DNA from: Candidatus Desulfovibrio intestinipullorum
Lineage (GTDB): Bacteria > Desulfobacterota > Desulfovibrionia > Desulfovibrionales > Desulfovibrionaceae
NCBI GenBank assembly: GCA_019113165.1
Contig: DXHV01000083.1
Span: forward strand, 1 to 64,000
Length of the DNA stretch: 64,000 bases
Reading direction: 5' to 3'
Positions 55,254 to 64,000 of this stretch are shown here, one piece after another. How positions within the stretch are numbered: the first letter of the stretch is position 1; the number at the start of each line of letters is the position of its first letter. Both the position numbers and the translations under genes were made by a program. The notes below the pieces were generated by a model. The model searched no databases and had not been told where the DNA came from. It was given only the letters and a program-made list of their open reading frames with translations.

Positions 55254-58200
55254 ATGGAAGTCTTCAGCATATTCGCCACATTGAGCCTGGTGGACCTGGT
55301 ATCGGGCCCACTCGACAGGATTCGCGGCGCCATGGGCGGCGTGAACGCGAGCGTGGCGTCGCTTGGGCAGCGCATGGGCAACCTTGCCCTGGCCATGGCC
55401 CCGGTGGCTCTTGCCGCCGGAGCCATGATCGGGGCTTTTGGGCTTGCGGCCAGCAAGGCCATGGCCTTTGAAAGCGCCATGGCGGACGTCAGGAAAGTTG
55501 TCAATTTTGACACTGCGGCCGAGTTTGACGCCATGAACAAGTCCGTCATGGACATGGCTGGCCGTATTCCCATGGCCGCGGACGGGATTGCCGCCATTAT
55601 TGCTGCTGCGGGCCAGTCTGGCATTGCAAAGCAGGATTTGGCGGAGTTCGCCGAGCAGGCCGCCAAGATGGGCGTTGCCTTTGACCTGACGGGCGACCAG
55701 GCTGGCAAGATGATGGCCGACTGGCGGGCCGGTATGGGGCTGACGTTGCCCCAGGTCTACTCCCTGGCAGATGCGGTCAACCACCTTTCCAACAACATGA
55801 ATGCCACAGCCCCGGCCCTGGGCGAAGTCATTCAGCGTGTGGGCGCTGTGGCCATGACCTGCGGTCTTGGGGCAACGCAGGTTGCCGCCCTTGGCGCAGC
55901 CTTCCTGTCTGCAGGCGCTGGGCCCGAGATTGCGGCAACGGCCCTCAAGAATTTCACTGGCGCCCTGGTGCGCGGCACTGCCATGAGCAAGAGCCAGGCC
56001 GAGGCCTTCAAGGCAATAGGCTTTGAGGCAACGCAGCTTGCCAAGGACATGCAGACCGACGCCCAGGGGACGATTTTCAAGGTTTTGGAGGCGCTGGCCC
56101 AGAAGCCAAAGGAGCTGCAGGTGTCCCTCCTGTCCGAAATGTTCGGGCAGGAAAGTATCGGCGCCATTGCGCCCCTGCTGAAGAACATGGACAACCTGCG
56201 CCAGGCTTTTGGCCTGGTTGGCGACGCCGCCAACTATGCCGGCTCCATGCAAAACGAATTCGACGTCCGCAGCAAGACCACGGAAAACGCCCTGCAGCTG
56301 CTTTCAAACAGGCTGACCAACCTGGCCATTGCTGTTGGCAACGCCTTTTTGCCCGCCATTGGTGGTGCTGCCAGCGTGCTCGGCGGTTTTGTGGACATTT
56401 TGCGCGCCGCAGCGGAAACAAAGGTGGGACAGGCGATCCTGCAGATTGCGGGCGCGTTTGGTACGGCCCTTGCGGCTGTGACCGCGCTCTCCGCAGCCAT
56501 GTGGTTCTTTTCAGCCGTGGGTCCCATGATTACCAAGGTACTGCTGCCAGTCAAAGCGGCTCTCTTGGGTTTGAGTGCGCCTGTTCTGGCTGTCATTGCC
56601 GCCCTGGGCCTTCTGTACGCGGCCTGGCGCACAAATTTTGGCGGCATGGCCGACTATCTTTCCGACGCCTGGCAAAAAATCACTTTGACTGTACGCGGCG
56701 TCCTGGCCGTTTTCCAAAACCTGAAAGACGGATCCGGAGAGATACGCGGAGAGCTGGCAACCCAGATCAAGGCCTCCGGCCTGACCGGGCTTGTGACGAC
56801 CATTTCCCGCGTTGTCTATCGTATTCAGGCCCTTTTCCGCGGATTCCGGGACGCGCTATCGGCAAGCTTTGAGCGTATCCAGGTCATTTTCCTGCCCCTG
56901 CGCATGGCCGTTGCCGAGCTGATGCAAACCCTTGGCGGGCTCTTTGGCCTGTTCACGGGCAATGAAATCACAAGCGCCACTTCATCCTGGGAAGCTTTTG
57001 GCGCAACCCTGGGCGAGCTTGCGGGCGGCGTCCTGGAAGGCCTAGCGCAGGCGTTCGCGTGGGTCATTGAGGGTATACAGCAGTTTGCCACAATCATTGG
57101 CTATGCCCTGGGCTGGGTTTCCTCCCTGTGCAGCGGGCTGTTCACGCTGACTGGCGCGACTTCCGCGGCCAATGACAGCGCGGATCCGACCTCCTGGGCG
57201 GCTCTTGGCAAAATGCTCGGCGTGGTGCTCGCTTCCGTTGCCGCGGTACGTGTGGGCCTTGTGGCCTATCGCGGGATCGTGATGGCCGTCTCTGTTGCCA
57301 CAAAGGCCTTTGCCGCGGCGCAGATGATAGTCAACGCGGCCCTGCGCATGTCTCCCATTGGCCTTGTGATCACGCTGATCACGGCGCTTGCCGCAGCCGC
57401 CGGCTACCTCATGTCCAGGTGGGACGATATCAGCGCCTGGTGGAGCGAGCTGTGGGACGGCATAGGAGCCGCCCTGGACAACGCCTGGGACGCTATTACC
57501 GGGGCTTTGTCCGGGCTTGGGGCAAGCATACTTGCCGGGCTTCAGAGCGCCTGGACCGGCGTAACGGGCTGGCTGTCCGGCGCGGCGAAAACCGTTGCCG
57601 CAGCTCTTTCGGGAGCCTGGGATAGCGCAGTTGAAGGCCTGTCGGGGTTTGGGACAAGCATACTTGCAGGGCTTCAGGTGGCCTGGGCCAGTGTGATCGA
57701 TTGGCTGTCTGGCGCTGCGGAAGCCGTTGTCGCCACGCTTTTGAGCGCCTGGACCGGGATAGGTGAGCTGACTGCCACAGCCTGGGCTGGAGTGACAGAA
57801 AGCGTTTCCGGGGCCTGGAGCAGCATCATCGAAGGCATTTCTTCCTTTGGCGCCTCCCTGCTGGCCGGAGTATCCGAAGCATGGAACTCCGTTCGGTCCT
57901 TCTTTGACGGCCTCAACCTGTACGAAAGCGGCGCCAGGCTGCTGGGGACTTTCATAGAAGGTATCATGTCCAGGGTGTCGGCCCTGGTGGAAACAGTGTC
58001 CGGGGCTCTTTCCCGCGTCCGCTCCTACCTGCCCTTTTCCGATGCTCACGAAGGCCCCCTGTCCCAACTGACCCTGTCTGGTTCCCGGCTCATGACAACC
58101 CTTGCCGAGGGCGTCAAAGCAGGATCCTCAAGCCTTGTTTCTACAGTAGGCGGCGCCCTGTCTTCCGTGGGCAACCGCATTCAGTCCTGGTGGAGTGGAC

Positions 58201-58706
58201 AAAAGCTGGAAGGAAATCCCGCAGTTTCGGCAATCGGCGTCCAGCCTGTGCCAGCTCTGCCGGCCATGCAGGTGCCCCAGCCCCAAATGCCAGCTGTGCC
58301 CCCTCTGGAGGTTGGCGTGGCACCAATCCCGGCCATTGCCGGGCCTCAACTGCCCGATGTTCCGGCTATGCAGGTGCCCCAGCCGCAAATGCCCACTGTG
58401 CCGCCTCTTGAGGTTGGTGTGGCGCCCATTCCGGCCATTGCGGCTCCTACTGCGCCGGAAGTGCCGGATATGCAGCTTCCCAGGATTGAGGCCCCGCAGA
58501 TTGACATTCCCCAGGTGGCAACGCCGGCAATGGCGCCGGCTGACGAAGGCTTTCCCGCTGATCAGAACAGGGCCGGCACAGACAACCAGAGCATTACCAT
58601 TTACGGGGATATTCACCTGCCCAACGTCAAGGATTTCCAGGGATTCATGGATCAGCTGAAGGCGGCGATGCAGGAAGAAATCAGCCCCATGGAGGGTATG
58701 GCATGA
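55254..58706 (+). CDS. Tail tape measure protein
   Basis: The product is 1150 aa. The TP901-type core lies in the first ~350 residues (FESAMADVRKVVNF, LAEFAEQAAKMGVAFD, LSEMFGQESIGAIAPLL). Membrane-like hydrophobic segments occupy about 390-460 and 670-730. Repeated WLSGAAxxV / SAWTGV / ILAGLQ units follow at ~740-890. A Pro-rich tail has two 34-residue repeats near 1003-1070. It sets tail length and probably enters the host envelope at infection. Confidence 0.93.
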   Translation: MEVFSIFATLSLVDLVSGPLDRIRGAMGGVNASVASLGQRMGNLALAMAPVALAAGAMIGAFGLAASKAMAFESAMADVRKVVNFDTAAEFDAMNKSVMDMAGRIPMAADGIAAIIAAAGQSGIAKQDLAEFAEQAAKMGVAFDLTGDQAGKMMADWRAGMGLTLPQVYSLADAVNHLSNNMNATAPALGEVIQRVGAVAMTCGLGATQVAALGAAFLSAGAGPEIAATALKNFTGALVRGTAMSKSQAEAFKAIGFEATQLAKDMQTDAQGTIFKVLEALAQKPKELQVSLLSEMFGQESIGAIAPLLKNMDNLRQAFGLVGDAANYAGSMQNEFDVRSKTTENALQLLSNRLTNLAIAVGNAFLPAIGGAASVLGGFVDILRAAAETKVGQAILQIAGAFGTALAAVTALSAAMWFFSAVGPMITKVLLPVKAALLGLSAPVLAVIAALGLLYAAWRTNFGGMADYLSDAWQKITLTVRGVLAVFQNLKDGSGEIRGELATQIKASGLTGLVTTISRVVYRIQALFRGFRDALSASFERIQVIFLPLRMAVAELMQTLGGLFGLFTGNEITSATSSWEAFGATLGELAGGVLEGLAQAFAWVIEGIQQFATIIGYALGWVSSLCSGLFTLTGATSAANDSADPTSWAALGKMLGVVLASVAAVRVGLVAYRGIVMAVSVATKAFAAAQMIVNAALRMSPIGLVITLITALAAAAGYLMSRWDDISAWWSELWDGIGAALDNAWDAITGALSGLGASILAGLQSAWTGVTGWLSGAAKTVAAALSGAWDSAVEGLSGFGTSILAGLQVAWASVIDWLSGAAEAVVATLLSAWTGIGELTATAWAGVTESVSGAWSSIIEGISSFGASLLAGVSEAWNSVRSFFDGLNLYESGARLLGTFIEGIMSRVSALVETVSGALSRVRSYLPFSDAHEGPLSQLTLSGSRLMTTLAEGVKAGSSSLVSTVGGALSSVGNRIQSWWSGQKLEGNPAVSAIGVQPVPALPAMQVPQPQMPAVPPLEVGVAPIPAIAGPQLPDVPAMQVPQPQMPTVPPLEVGVAPIPAIAAPTAPEVPDMQLPRIEAPQIDIPQVATPAMAPADEGFPADQNRAGTDNQSITIYGDIHLPNVKDFQGFMDQLKAAMQEEISPMEGMA
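58261..58464 (+). repeat. Two 102-bp tandem repeats in the tape measure gene
   Basis: Units starting at 58261 and 58363 both encode PAMQVPQPQMP, then VPPLEVGVAPIPAIA. The DNA differs at many third positions, so the repeat is old and kept at protein level. Confidence 0.85.
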
Positions 58707-59257
58707 AACTGATCACTTTCGAGGACGGCGTGGTCAAGCTCGGGGACGAAGAGGTGCCCGGCATCCTGCGCTCCCTGCGCGTCAGCGGCAAGGTACGCTT
58801 TGACGAACAGAAGGTGGACGGCAGCTCGGGCAAAAAGAAGACGCCCCAGGGTTTCGAGGACAGCGATATCATGATCTCGCTGTACCTTGTGACCGAGGCG
58901 GATTCGGACTGTTACGACAAGCTGGAGAAGCTGTCCGGCATGTTCCGCAAGGTGGACGACAAGGCCAATCCCCAGATCTACACGGTTGCCAACAGGCACC
59001 TTCTGGCCCGCGGTATTCGCCAGGTTGTCTTCAGCCGCCTGCAGACTGCCGAAAATGATCGAACGGATGAAATTACAGCCACCCTTGGCTTTGTGGAACA
59101 CAACCCGCCCATTGTGAAGACAGAGAAGGAACAGGCCAAGACACCGACCTCGAAGGAGCTGGCGGAAAAGGCCGCGGCCGCAGCCCAGTCAGCAGCCGGT
59201 GGCAATGCGGCGCCCCAGGAGGACAGTCTGATCATCGACGCGGAGGGACGGGCATGA
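58703..59257 (+). CDS. Baseplate/hub-associated protein
   Basis: The 184-aa product has LGDEEVPGILRSLRVSGKVRFDEQ and an Ala/Glu-rich C-terminal extension. The start overlaps the tape-measure stop. Position before the hub protein fits a baseplate or DNA-circularisation (N-like) role; the family is uncertain. Confidence 0.65.
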   Translation: MKLITFEDGVVKLGDEEVPGILRSLRVSGKVRFDEQKVDGSSGKKKTPQGFEDSDIMISLYLVTEADSDCYDKLEKLSGMFRKVDDKANPQIYTVANRHLLARGIRQVVFSRLQTAENDRTDEITATLGFVEHNPPIVKTEKEQAKTPTSKELAEKAAAAAQSAAGGNAAPQEDSLIIDAEGRA

Positions 59258-60051
59258 TTGAGGGCATAAACATACGGTGCAACGTGGGACGCATTGAGGT
59301 TTTGCGCAGCCCCCGCATAGTGCTCTCCCTGCGCCGCCGCTCAGTTGTCTCTACCTGCGAGATAGATATCCCGGACGCGGATGGTAGCGTCCAGACAGGT
59401 CTTGCCCAAAAGCAGGCTGTGCGCGTGCGCTTTGGCCACCGCGGAGAAGGCGGCACCTGGCACGACTGGCAGGGCACAATCAAGGACTTTGCTCCGGCCG
59501 GGGCCGACACCATCCGGGTTTTTACCGTAGGCCAGGAGCAGGCCCTGATTGATACGACTGTCTTGGGGGCCATGCACGGGGAGCCGTCGGACGTGGTGGC
59601 CCGGCGCCTACTTGCTGCCACAGGCCTGCCCGTGGCGGAGATCACCATCCCCGTGGAAACCTTTCCGCACATCGTTTTCAGCAATGTCACCGTGGCCAGA
59701 GCCCTCAAGCAGCTTTCCTCCAGTCTTGAGCGCTCTTGGGGCCATGACCTTTCCAAACATGCGGTCTGGCTTGGCGAAGCCGGCCTGTACTGGTCGGACG
59801 GCAATGAGCCTGGTGATGTTTTCGTCATTGAGGCCGCGGCAAACATGATTACAAACAACCCCAACCCCGCAGGCATGTCCTATGCGATCTCCACAGTCCT
59901 GCCGGGCCTGACGCATTCGCGCATGGTGCGCATACGAGATCCTCGGCGCGACTACTCGGAACTTGTCCGCGCGGAAGAGGTTATTCATATTCTGGGGGTA
60001 GACGGCAACACGACGACAATTGGCTACGGCGCCAACCAGGGGTGGGGATAA
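59254..60051 (+). CDS. Baseplate hub protein (Mu gp44 / gpP-like)
   Basis: The 265-aa product has DDI-type hub elements: VSTCEIDIPD, WQGTIKDF, SDVVARRLLAATGL, then a C-terminal segment VIHILGVDGN. It follows the tape measure and precedes the spike, as gp44 precedes gp45 in Mu. Confidence 0.78.
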   Translation: MIEGINIRCNVGRIEVLRSPRIVLSLRRRSVVSTCEIDIPDADGSVQTGLAQKQAVRVRFGHRGEGGTWHDWQGTIKDFAPAGADTIRVFTVGQEQALIDTTVLGAMHGEPSDVVARRLLAATGLPVAEITIPVETFPHIVFSNVTVARALKQLSSSLERSWGHDLSKHAVWLGEAGLYWSDGNEPGDVFVIEAAANMITNNPNPAGMSYAISTVLPGLTHSRMVRIRDPRRDYSELVRAEEVIHILGVDGNTTTIGYGANQGWG

Positions 60052-60749
60052 TGGCAGAACAAAGCTTTTTGGCCCTGCTCAAAAGGGCAATCGAGCTGGC
60101 AATGCCGGACCTGCGTACCTACTACCGCATGACGCGCAAGGCGAAGGTGGTGGCGAGCTACGCCAGTGACGGCAAGTACTTTGCCGACGTGCAGCCCCTG
60201 CGCAACGACGAATCAGCCGACCCAAACGAGCCTGTCATCCCAAAGGTGGAGATCCCGATTATGTGGGGCGGCGCCAGGCGCGGCATAGTCTGTCCGCCAG
60301 CCGTTGGTACGCTCTGTGACCTCTCCTATTACGACGGGGATCCCAACTATCCTCGCATCAGCAACTTCCGCTGGCAGGGCAATACGGCCCCCGAGTGCGG
60401 CCTGGATGAGCTCATCATTCAGCAGACGCCCGGCGTGAGTCTGAAGATCCTGAAGGACGGCTCCTTCCTGACCATTTCCCCGAAGGACTGGACCGTAGAA
60501 ATCGGCGGCAACGCGCAGATCAAGGCCAGTGGCAACACCACAGTGGAGGCCGCGGGTACGCTGACCCTGAAGGCTCCGCAAATCATCAAACAGGGCAACG
60601 AAACCTGTACTGGGAGCAGTGGTGGCACAGGCACCACAGTAGAGAACGCCAACCGGACAACCAACGGAAGCATCACCATCAATGGCAACCTGGTAGTCAA
60701 CGGCAACGCTTTTGCCACAAGCCGCAGCGGCGGCCCCTGTCCACACTAA
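60051..60749 (+). CDS. Baseplate spike protein (Mu gp45 / gpV-like)
   Basis: The product is 232 aa. The N-terminal OB-fold has VKVVASYASDGKYFADVQPL-like pattern and YDGDPNYPRISNFRW. The C-terminal triple-helical part has alternating IKASGNTTVEAAGTLTLKAP and NGSITINGNLVVNGN repeats. It ends in SGGPCPH, possibly the metal-binding tip. ATG 60051 overlaps the previous stop; a GTG at 60042 is possible. Its stop lies inside repeat copy 4. Confidence 0.87.
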   Translation: MAEQSFLALLKRAIELAMPDLRTYYRMTRKAKVVASYASDGKYFADVQPLRNDESADPNEPVIPKVEIPIMWGGARRGIVCPPAVGTLCDLSYYDGDPNYPRISNFRWQGNTAPECGLDELIIQQTPGVSLKILKDGSFLTISPKDWTVEIGGNAQIKASGNTTVEAAGTLTLKAPQIIKQGNETCTGSSGGTGTTVENANRTTNGSITINGNLVVNGNAFATSRSGGPCPH

Positions 60750-60812
60750 AATTCTCACCTTGGCTGAAAAACTTTCCTCAAAATTGTTCGCATGGTTCGC
60801 GCTGTTTACGGG
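60748..60812 (+). repeat. Dispersed late-region repeat, copy 4 (extended form)
   Basis: The arm AAAATTCTCACCTTGGCTG starts at 60748 and the core at 60776. It is near identical to copy 3 over about 65 bp. It lies between the spike gene and the wedge gene. Confidence 0.92.
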
Positions 60813-60845
60813 CGCGATGTTCAGCGGGCCTGATATGGTGCTGGC

Positions 60846-61304
60846 ATGAGTGACATTTCTACAGACTTGTGGGGGCAGGACATTGCCCTGGACGAAAACG
60901 ATCAGGCACGGGTTGCCGCCAACGGCGAGCTTGTCCTGACCGAAGGCGTCGAGACCGGTGTCCAGGATATCAAGCTGCGCCTTGTGACGCGCCTTGGGGG
61001 CCTCTTCTATGATCTGGATTTCGGAAGCCTGATCCCTGACTGGATCTACGAGGACAGCACGGAAATCTCCAGGGCCGCGTTCCTGGCGGAAGTCACCATG
61101 CGCGTGGAGGAGGATCCCAGGGTTGTGGTTGGTTCCGTGAAGGCAAGCATTCTCACCTGGACTGAAAAACTCCTTGCCGTTGCTGTGGAATGGACCTTCA
61201 TCGGCGAGGATCACCCCATGAACCTGGTTCTTCAGGTGGACAAGAGCGTCAGGGAACTTGTCGTTTTGGACGGAAGGTACGCGGAACCGGAGGCAGCCAT
61301 ATGA
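60846..61304 (+). CDS. Baseplate wedge protein (gp25/gpW type, Mu gp46-like)
   Basis: The 152-aa product has GVQDIKLRLVTRLGGLFYDLDFGS and DPRVVVGSVKA, typical of gp25-like wedge proteins. It overlaps the J-like gene. A weak RBS precedes its ATG, so the upstream leader may matter for expression. Confidence 0.83.
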   Translation: MSDISTDLWGQDIALDENDQARVAANGELVLTEGVETGVQDIKLRLVTRLGGLFYDLDFGSLIPDWIYEDSTEISRAAFLAEVTMRVEEDPRVVVGSVKASILTWTEKLLAVAVEWTFIGEDHPMNLVLQVDKSVRELVVLDGRYAEPEAAI

Positions 61305-62449
61305 GCATACGTCTGGCAAAGGACATAGGCACCATTCGCTCGGCGCTATTCGAGCGGATCGAGAACGTGCAGACAGAGTACGCCGCCAGGGGCTGGCTGC
61401 CCGCCAGACTCAATCTGAACAAGGGCATTGCCCGCGGCATGATTGAGCTGTTCGCCTGGGGCTTGTGGCAGCTCTACAACTTCCTGGACGTCATTCACAA
61501 GCAGGCCATTCCGCTTGAGTCCACAGGCGAGTGGCTGGATTTGCACGCGGCCCAGGTCAACGAGCAGCGCAAGGCGGCAACAAAGGCAAAGGGCCTTGTT
61601 CTCTTCCTGCGCGGCGATCAGACAGGAAACATTCGCATTCCCGCGGGCCGCATTGTTCGCACACTGCCTGACGGCAAGGGCGAGATTTACCGCTATGTGA
61701 CTGACGATTTGGCCGTTTTGCCAGACGGTGCCGACTCCGTTGCCGTGCCCGTGACGGCCGAGGAATACGGCCAGGACTCCAACGCGACAGTCGGGCAGAT
61801 ATGCGAGCTCGTTACCCCTGTGGAAGGAATCCGCGGCGTCACCAACGAAGCCGACTGGCTCACCGAGGAAGGAGCGGATGAAGAGAGCGATACCAGCCTG
61901 CAGGCGCGCTACGTGCTTGCCTGGAAGAAACAGGCCGGCGTGACCAGGGCAGCCTATGAGGCCGCGGCGCTTTCCGTTCCCGGCGTCATGGACGTCTATG
62001 TGGCGGACCAGCACCCCCGCGGCGAGGGCACAGTGGACGTCATTGTGCAGGGCAGCGCGGGTATTCCGACGCAAAGCCTTCTCGACGAAGTCCGCGCCGC
62101 ACTGGACGACAGTATCGTGATCAACCACGACCTGTTGGTCAAAGCGCCCGAGCAGGTGACAGTGCCCGTAAAGTGCACCCTGGAGCTTGTTTCCGGGGAC
62201 AGCGATACGATCAAGGCCGAAGCCGAAAACTGGATCCGGGACATGTTCTCCCCGGGGGACGCCACGATTCCCCGCTTTTCCATAGGAAAGGACGTTGTCA
62301 GGGACCGCCTGGCTTCCGGCATGGTGAGCATTGCCGGCGTCAAGCGCATACGCTGGGAAAGCCCCGAACAGGACGTGGAGATACCCGTTGGGGGCCTTGC
62401 CGTGCTCGGGGATCTTTCCGTTTCAACTGTCTGGGTCGACGAGGAGTAG
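61301..62449 (+). CDS. Baseplate J-like protein (Mu gp47)
   Basis: The 382-aa product has the gpJ/gp47 core: GWLPARLNLNKGIARG, WLDLHAAQVNEQRKAATKA, AEEYGQDSNATVGQI, then GVMDVYVADQHPRGEGTVDV. It forms the wedge with the gp25-like protein. Confidence 0.9.
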   Translation: MSIRLAKDIGTIRSALFERIENVQTEYAARGWLPARLNLNKGIARGMIELFAWGLWQLYNFLDVIHKQAIPLESTGEWLDLHAAQVNEQRKAATKAKGLVLFLRGDQTGNIRIPAGRIVRTLPDGKGEIYRYVTDDLAVLPDGADSVAVPVTAEEYGQDSNATVGQICELVTPVEGIRGVTNEADWLTEEGADEESDTSLQARYVLAWKKQAGVTRAAYEAAALSVPGVMDVYVADQHPRGEGTVDVIVQGSAGIPTQSLLDEVRAALDDSIVINHDLLVKAPEQVTVPVKCTLELVSGDSDTIKAEAENWIRDMFSPGDATIPRFSIGKDVVRDRLASGMVSIAGVKRIRWESPEQDVEIPVGGLAVLGDLSVSTVWVDEE

Positions 62450-62452
62450 GTC

Positions 62453-63823
62453 ATGAGCAGCCCCTTCTGGCGCTACTTCCATGAAAGGCTGAACTGGCCG
62501 GCCATTTTTCACCCAGGGCCTGTATCCGCCCTGGTCAAGGGGCTTGCCCTGTACCTGGATGATGTGCGGGAGGATATTCTCTGGCTGCGCCGCCAGTGGA
62601 ATCCGGCCACGGCCGACGAGGAAATGATCGCACAGTATGGGGCCAGCCGCGGTATCCTGCGCACCCGCTTTGACACGGACGAAAGCTATCGCCTGCGCGT
62701 TGTCAACGCCTACGCCTGGCACAGGCTCGGCGGCAAGGTGAACGGCCTGATCCAAATCCTTGCGGAAAACGGTTTTCACGGGGCCGTCATTGTGCCCGTG
62801 ACCGGGGCCCGTTGCCACGACGGCACACTGCTTCATGACGGCACGCAAACATACCGTTGCGGCTCTACCTGGGCCCAGTTTGACGTGATCCTGGTGGAAA
62901 TTCCCGAAGCCGGGCTGAACGCCGAGATCATCGCCTGGTTCCGCTGGCTGATCAACGAATACAAGCCCGCCCGTTCCATTCTGCGTGCCCTGTCCTGGCG
63001 CACGAGCATGGAGGACGAAACTGATTTTTCGGACGAAGCTTGGATATCCGTGCAGCCGTCCTTCAGAGACATTCGTCCCTGGGGCTTCCCGCGCCATGAT
63101 GGGACCATCCGCTACAACAATGGCACACGGCGTCGCCACGACGGCCGCCTGACCTATGGCGGCACAGTTCCGCACACAGGCTGGGAGGCCTCGGGCTATC
63201 GCCATGACGCCCGCCTGGACGTCCTTGAAACAGCCGTTTGCCCGATTCTGCTGGACACTGTGACCTATACGCCCAGGCACAATGGCGTCTTGCGCTACAG
63301 GGGCGAGGCCCGGCATGGGCCCATGTCGGCGCCCCAGGAAACCCTGGAAACGTACCTGAACAGCAGGCTGGATGAGCGCGTCGAAACTACGGATGAGCTG
63401 GAGGAAACGGCCCTGGTTGCCGCGTTCCGCGATGAAATCGGGCTCTACCACGACGGCAGCATTACGCACGGGCAACAGTACATCAATCTGTACAACGGCA
63501 AGATTTTCCATGACGGCTCCCGCAGGCGGGGGCCATACGGCGGCAACGCGAATTTCCGCCCCGTGCTGCACGACGGCTGGGCCAGACGTGGCGAAGCCAG
63601 GCACAGTATCTGGGGCTGGAACGACGAGGCCGGAGACAAGGGACCGATCTTCACATACGGCGCCATGGCAGATTCCTGCGCCATGACAGCGCAAAGCACA
63701 ATGGAAGACAGCCTGGAGCTGTCGGATTCCATGGAAATTGAAATAGTTCGCTACACCTTGCACGACGGAGAGGCAAAACATGACGGGAAAACACGCTATG
63801 GGGGTGAGGAGGTGCGTCAATGA
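62453..63823 (+). CDS. Tail protein I-like (Mu gp48) with HDG repeats
   Basis: The product is 456 aa. Residues 1-190 match the P2 I / gp48 tail family (WRYFHERLNWPAIF, WNPATADEEMIAQYGASRGI, RVVNAYAWHRLGGK). The rest carries many short [HY]-[DN]-G repeats (RHDGTIRYNNGT, YHDGSITHG, LHDGEAKHDGKTRYGG). These could form a beta-structured fibre-attachment region. Confidence 0.83.
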   Translation: MSSPFWRYFHERLNWPAIFHPGPVSALVKGLALYLDDVREDILWLRRQWNPATADEEMIAQYGASRGILRTRFDTDESYRLRVVNAYAWHRLGGKVNGLIQILAENGFHGAVIVPVTGARCHDGTLLHDGTQTYRCGSTWAQFDVILVEIPEAGLNAEIIAWFRWLINEYKPARSILRALSWRTSMEDETDFSDEAWISVQPSFRDIRPWGFPRHDGTIRYNNGTRRRHDGRLTYGGTVPHTGWEASGYRHDARLDVLETAVCPILLDTVTYTPRHNGVLRYRGEARHGPMSAPQETLETYLNSRLDERVETTDELEETALVAAFRDEIGLYHDGSITHGQQYINLYNGKIFHDGSRRRGPYGGNANFRPVLHDGWARRGEARHSIWGWNDEAGDKGPIFTYGAMADSCAMTAQSTMEDSLELSDSMEIEIVRYTLHDGEAKHDGKTRYGGEEVRQ

Positions 63824-64000
63824 AATTGAAAGACGAAGTACTCCTGCATGGGGACTTTGATATCCGCATTCTGAAAGCAGGCAGGGAAATAGAGCACTAC
63901 AAGGATCACAACATGATCATGGCCACTGCCAGGGACGCGCTGGCACGTCTTGTCGGCGGCGACGGCACAGGCAAGACAGTGACGCAAATCGGCGTTGGCA
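63820..64000 (+). CDS. Tail-associated protein, truncated by the window edge
   Basis: The first 60 codons are visible, starting in the stop of the I-like gene after GGTGAGGAGG. The segment HNMIMATARDALARLVGGDG with the following ITQIGVG-like strand is a common start of phage tail-fibre proteins. The rest lies outside the window. Confidence 0.65.
   Translation, partial: MKLKDEVLLHGDFDIRILKAGREIEHYKDHNMIMATARDALARLVGGDGTGKTVTQIGVG

Larger units (their letters stand above)
28120..64000 (+). mobile_element. Mu-like transposable prophage, left part (right end outside window)
   Basis: Gene order follows Mu: leftward repressor, ner-like gene, DDE transposase A, ATPase B, Gam, GemA, lysis genes, gp27/28/29-like terminase and portal, F-like head protein, protease, capsid, G-like protein, sheath, tube, tape measure, and gp45/46/47/48-like baseplate proteins. 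The left boundary is only bracketed between the icd terminator and the repressor terminator, about 28,116-28,145. I could not identify a target-site duplication or the terminal TG with confidence. No tyrosine or serine integrase is present, as expected. Confidence 0.93.

Noticed and set aside
61140..61170. Possible fifth copy of the repeat arm (ATTCTCACCTGGACTGAAAAAC)
   Set aside because: It lies within the wedge coding sequence, lacks the TTGTTCGCATGG core and shows mismatches; probably chance similarity.
28120..64000. Tyrosine or serine integrase, or att sites in tRNA-Pro
   Set aside because: No integrase gene is present, and the element uses a Mu-type transposase; the tRNA is 24 kb away and intact.

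Overview
The window joins two kinds of DNA. Bases 1 to about 28,100 are a high-GC bacterial chromosome. Bases from about 28,120 to the right edge are the left part of a Mu-like transposable prophage whose right end lies outside. Gene content and protein style (a long PEP-synthase-like enzyme, a pyruvate carboxylase paired with its biotin ligase, NADP isocitrate dehydrogenase) suggest a Desulfovibrio-like sulfate reducer (Desulfovibrionaceae). That assignment is inference, because no rRNA is present.

Chromosomal part. A surface-sugar and signalling stretch comes first: a gene tail, a GAF-domain protein, an FAD oxidoreductase of the UDP-galactopyranose-mutase type, a secreted rhodanese, tRNA-Pro(CGG) and galU. 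Next are two leftward central-carbon units: the PEP/pyruvate dikinase-like enzyme, then birA-pyc, where the ligase presumably biotinylates the carboxylase beside it. The leftward cluster phoH - pgpH-like HD hydrolase - ybeY has overlapping genes and is an RNA-metabolism and c-di-AMP operon. Rightward genes follow: lon, priA, an MFS exporter, a DsbA-like oxidoreductase and icd.

Prophage. The order is that of Mu. A leftward XRE repressor faces an operator region and a rightward ner-like gene. Then come the DDE transposase (A), a small paralogue of one of its subdomains, the ATPase B, a winged-helix protein, Gam, HU, small early genes, GemA and a helix-turn-helix protein where Mu carries its middle regulator. 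The late region has a lysis cassette (endolysin, holin-like, nested spanins), terminase, portal, an F-like head protein, protease/scaffold, decoration and capsid proteins, and neck. A contractile tail follows: sheath, tube, frameshifted chaperone, tape measure, hub, spike, wedge, J and I-type proteins. The window ends inside the next tail gene.

Most notable features. (1) The F-like head protein has a C-terminal ADP-ribosyltransferase domain and is followed 11 bp later by an ADP-ribosylglycohydrolase, so a virion-linked writer sits beside an eraser. The block is AT-richer than its surroundings. (2) A repeat of about 38 bp, extended to about 65 bp in two copies, stands at the head of four late gene blocks. 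Terminator-like or RBS-sequestering inverted repeats follow three of the copies. It may be a phage-specific promoter or antitermination system. (3) A 68-residue protein after the transposase copies part of the transposase's DNA-binding region. (4) A canonical GGGAAAC -1 frameshift site lies in the tail chaperone gene. (5) An AT-rich cargo gene of unknown function sits between terminase and portal.
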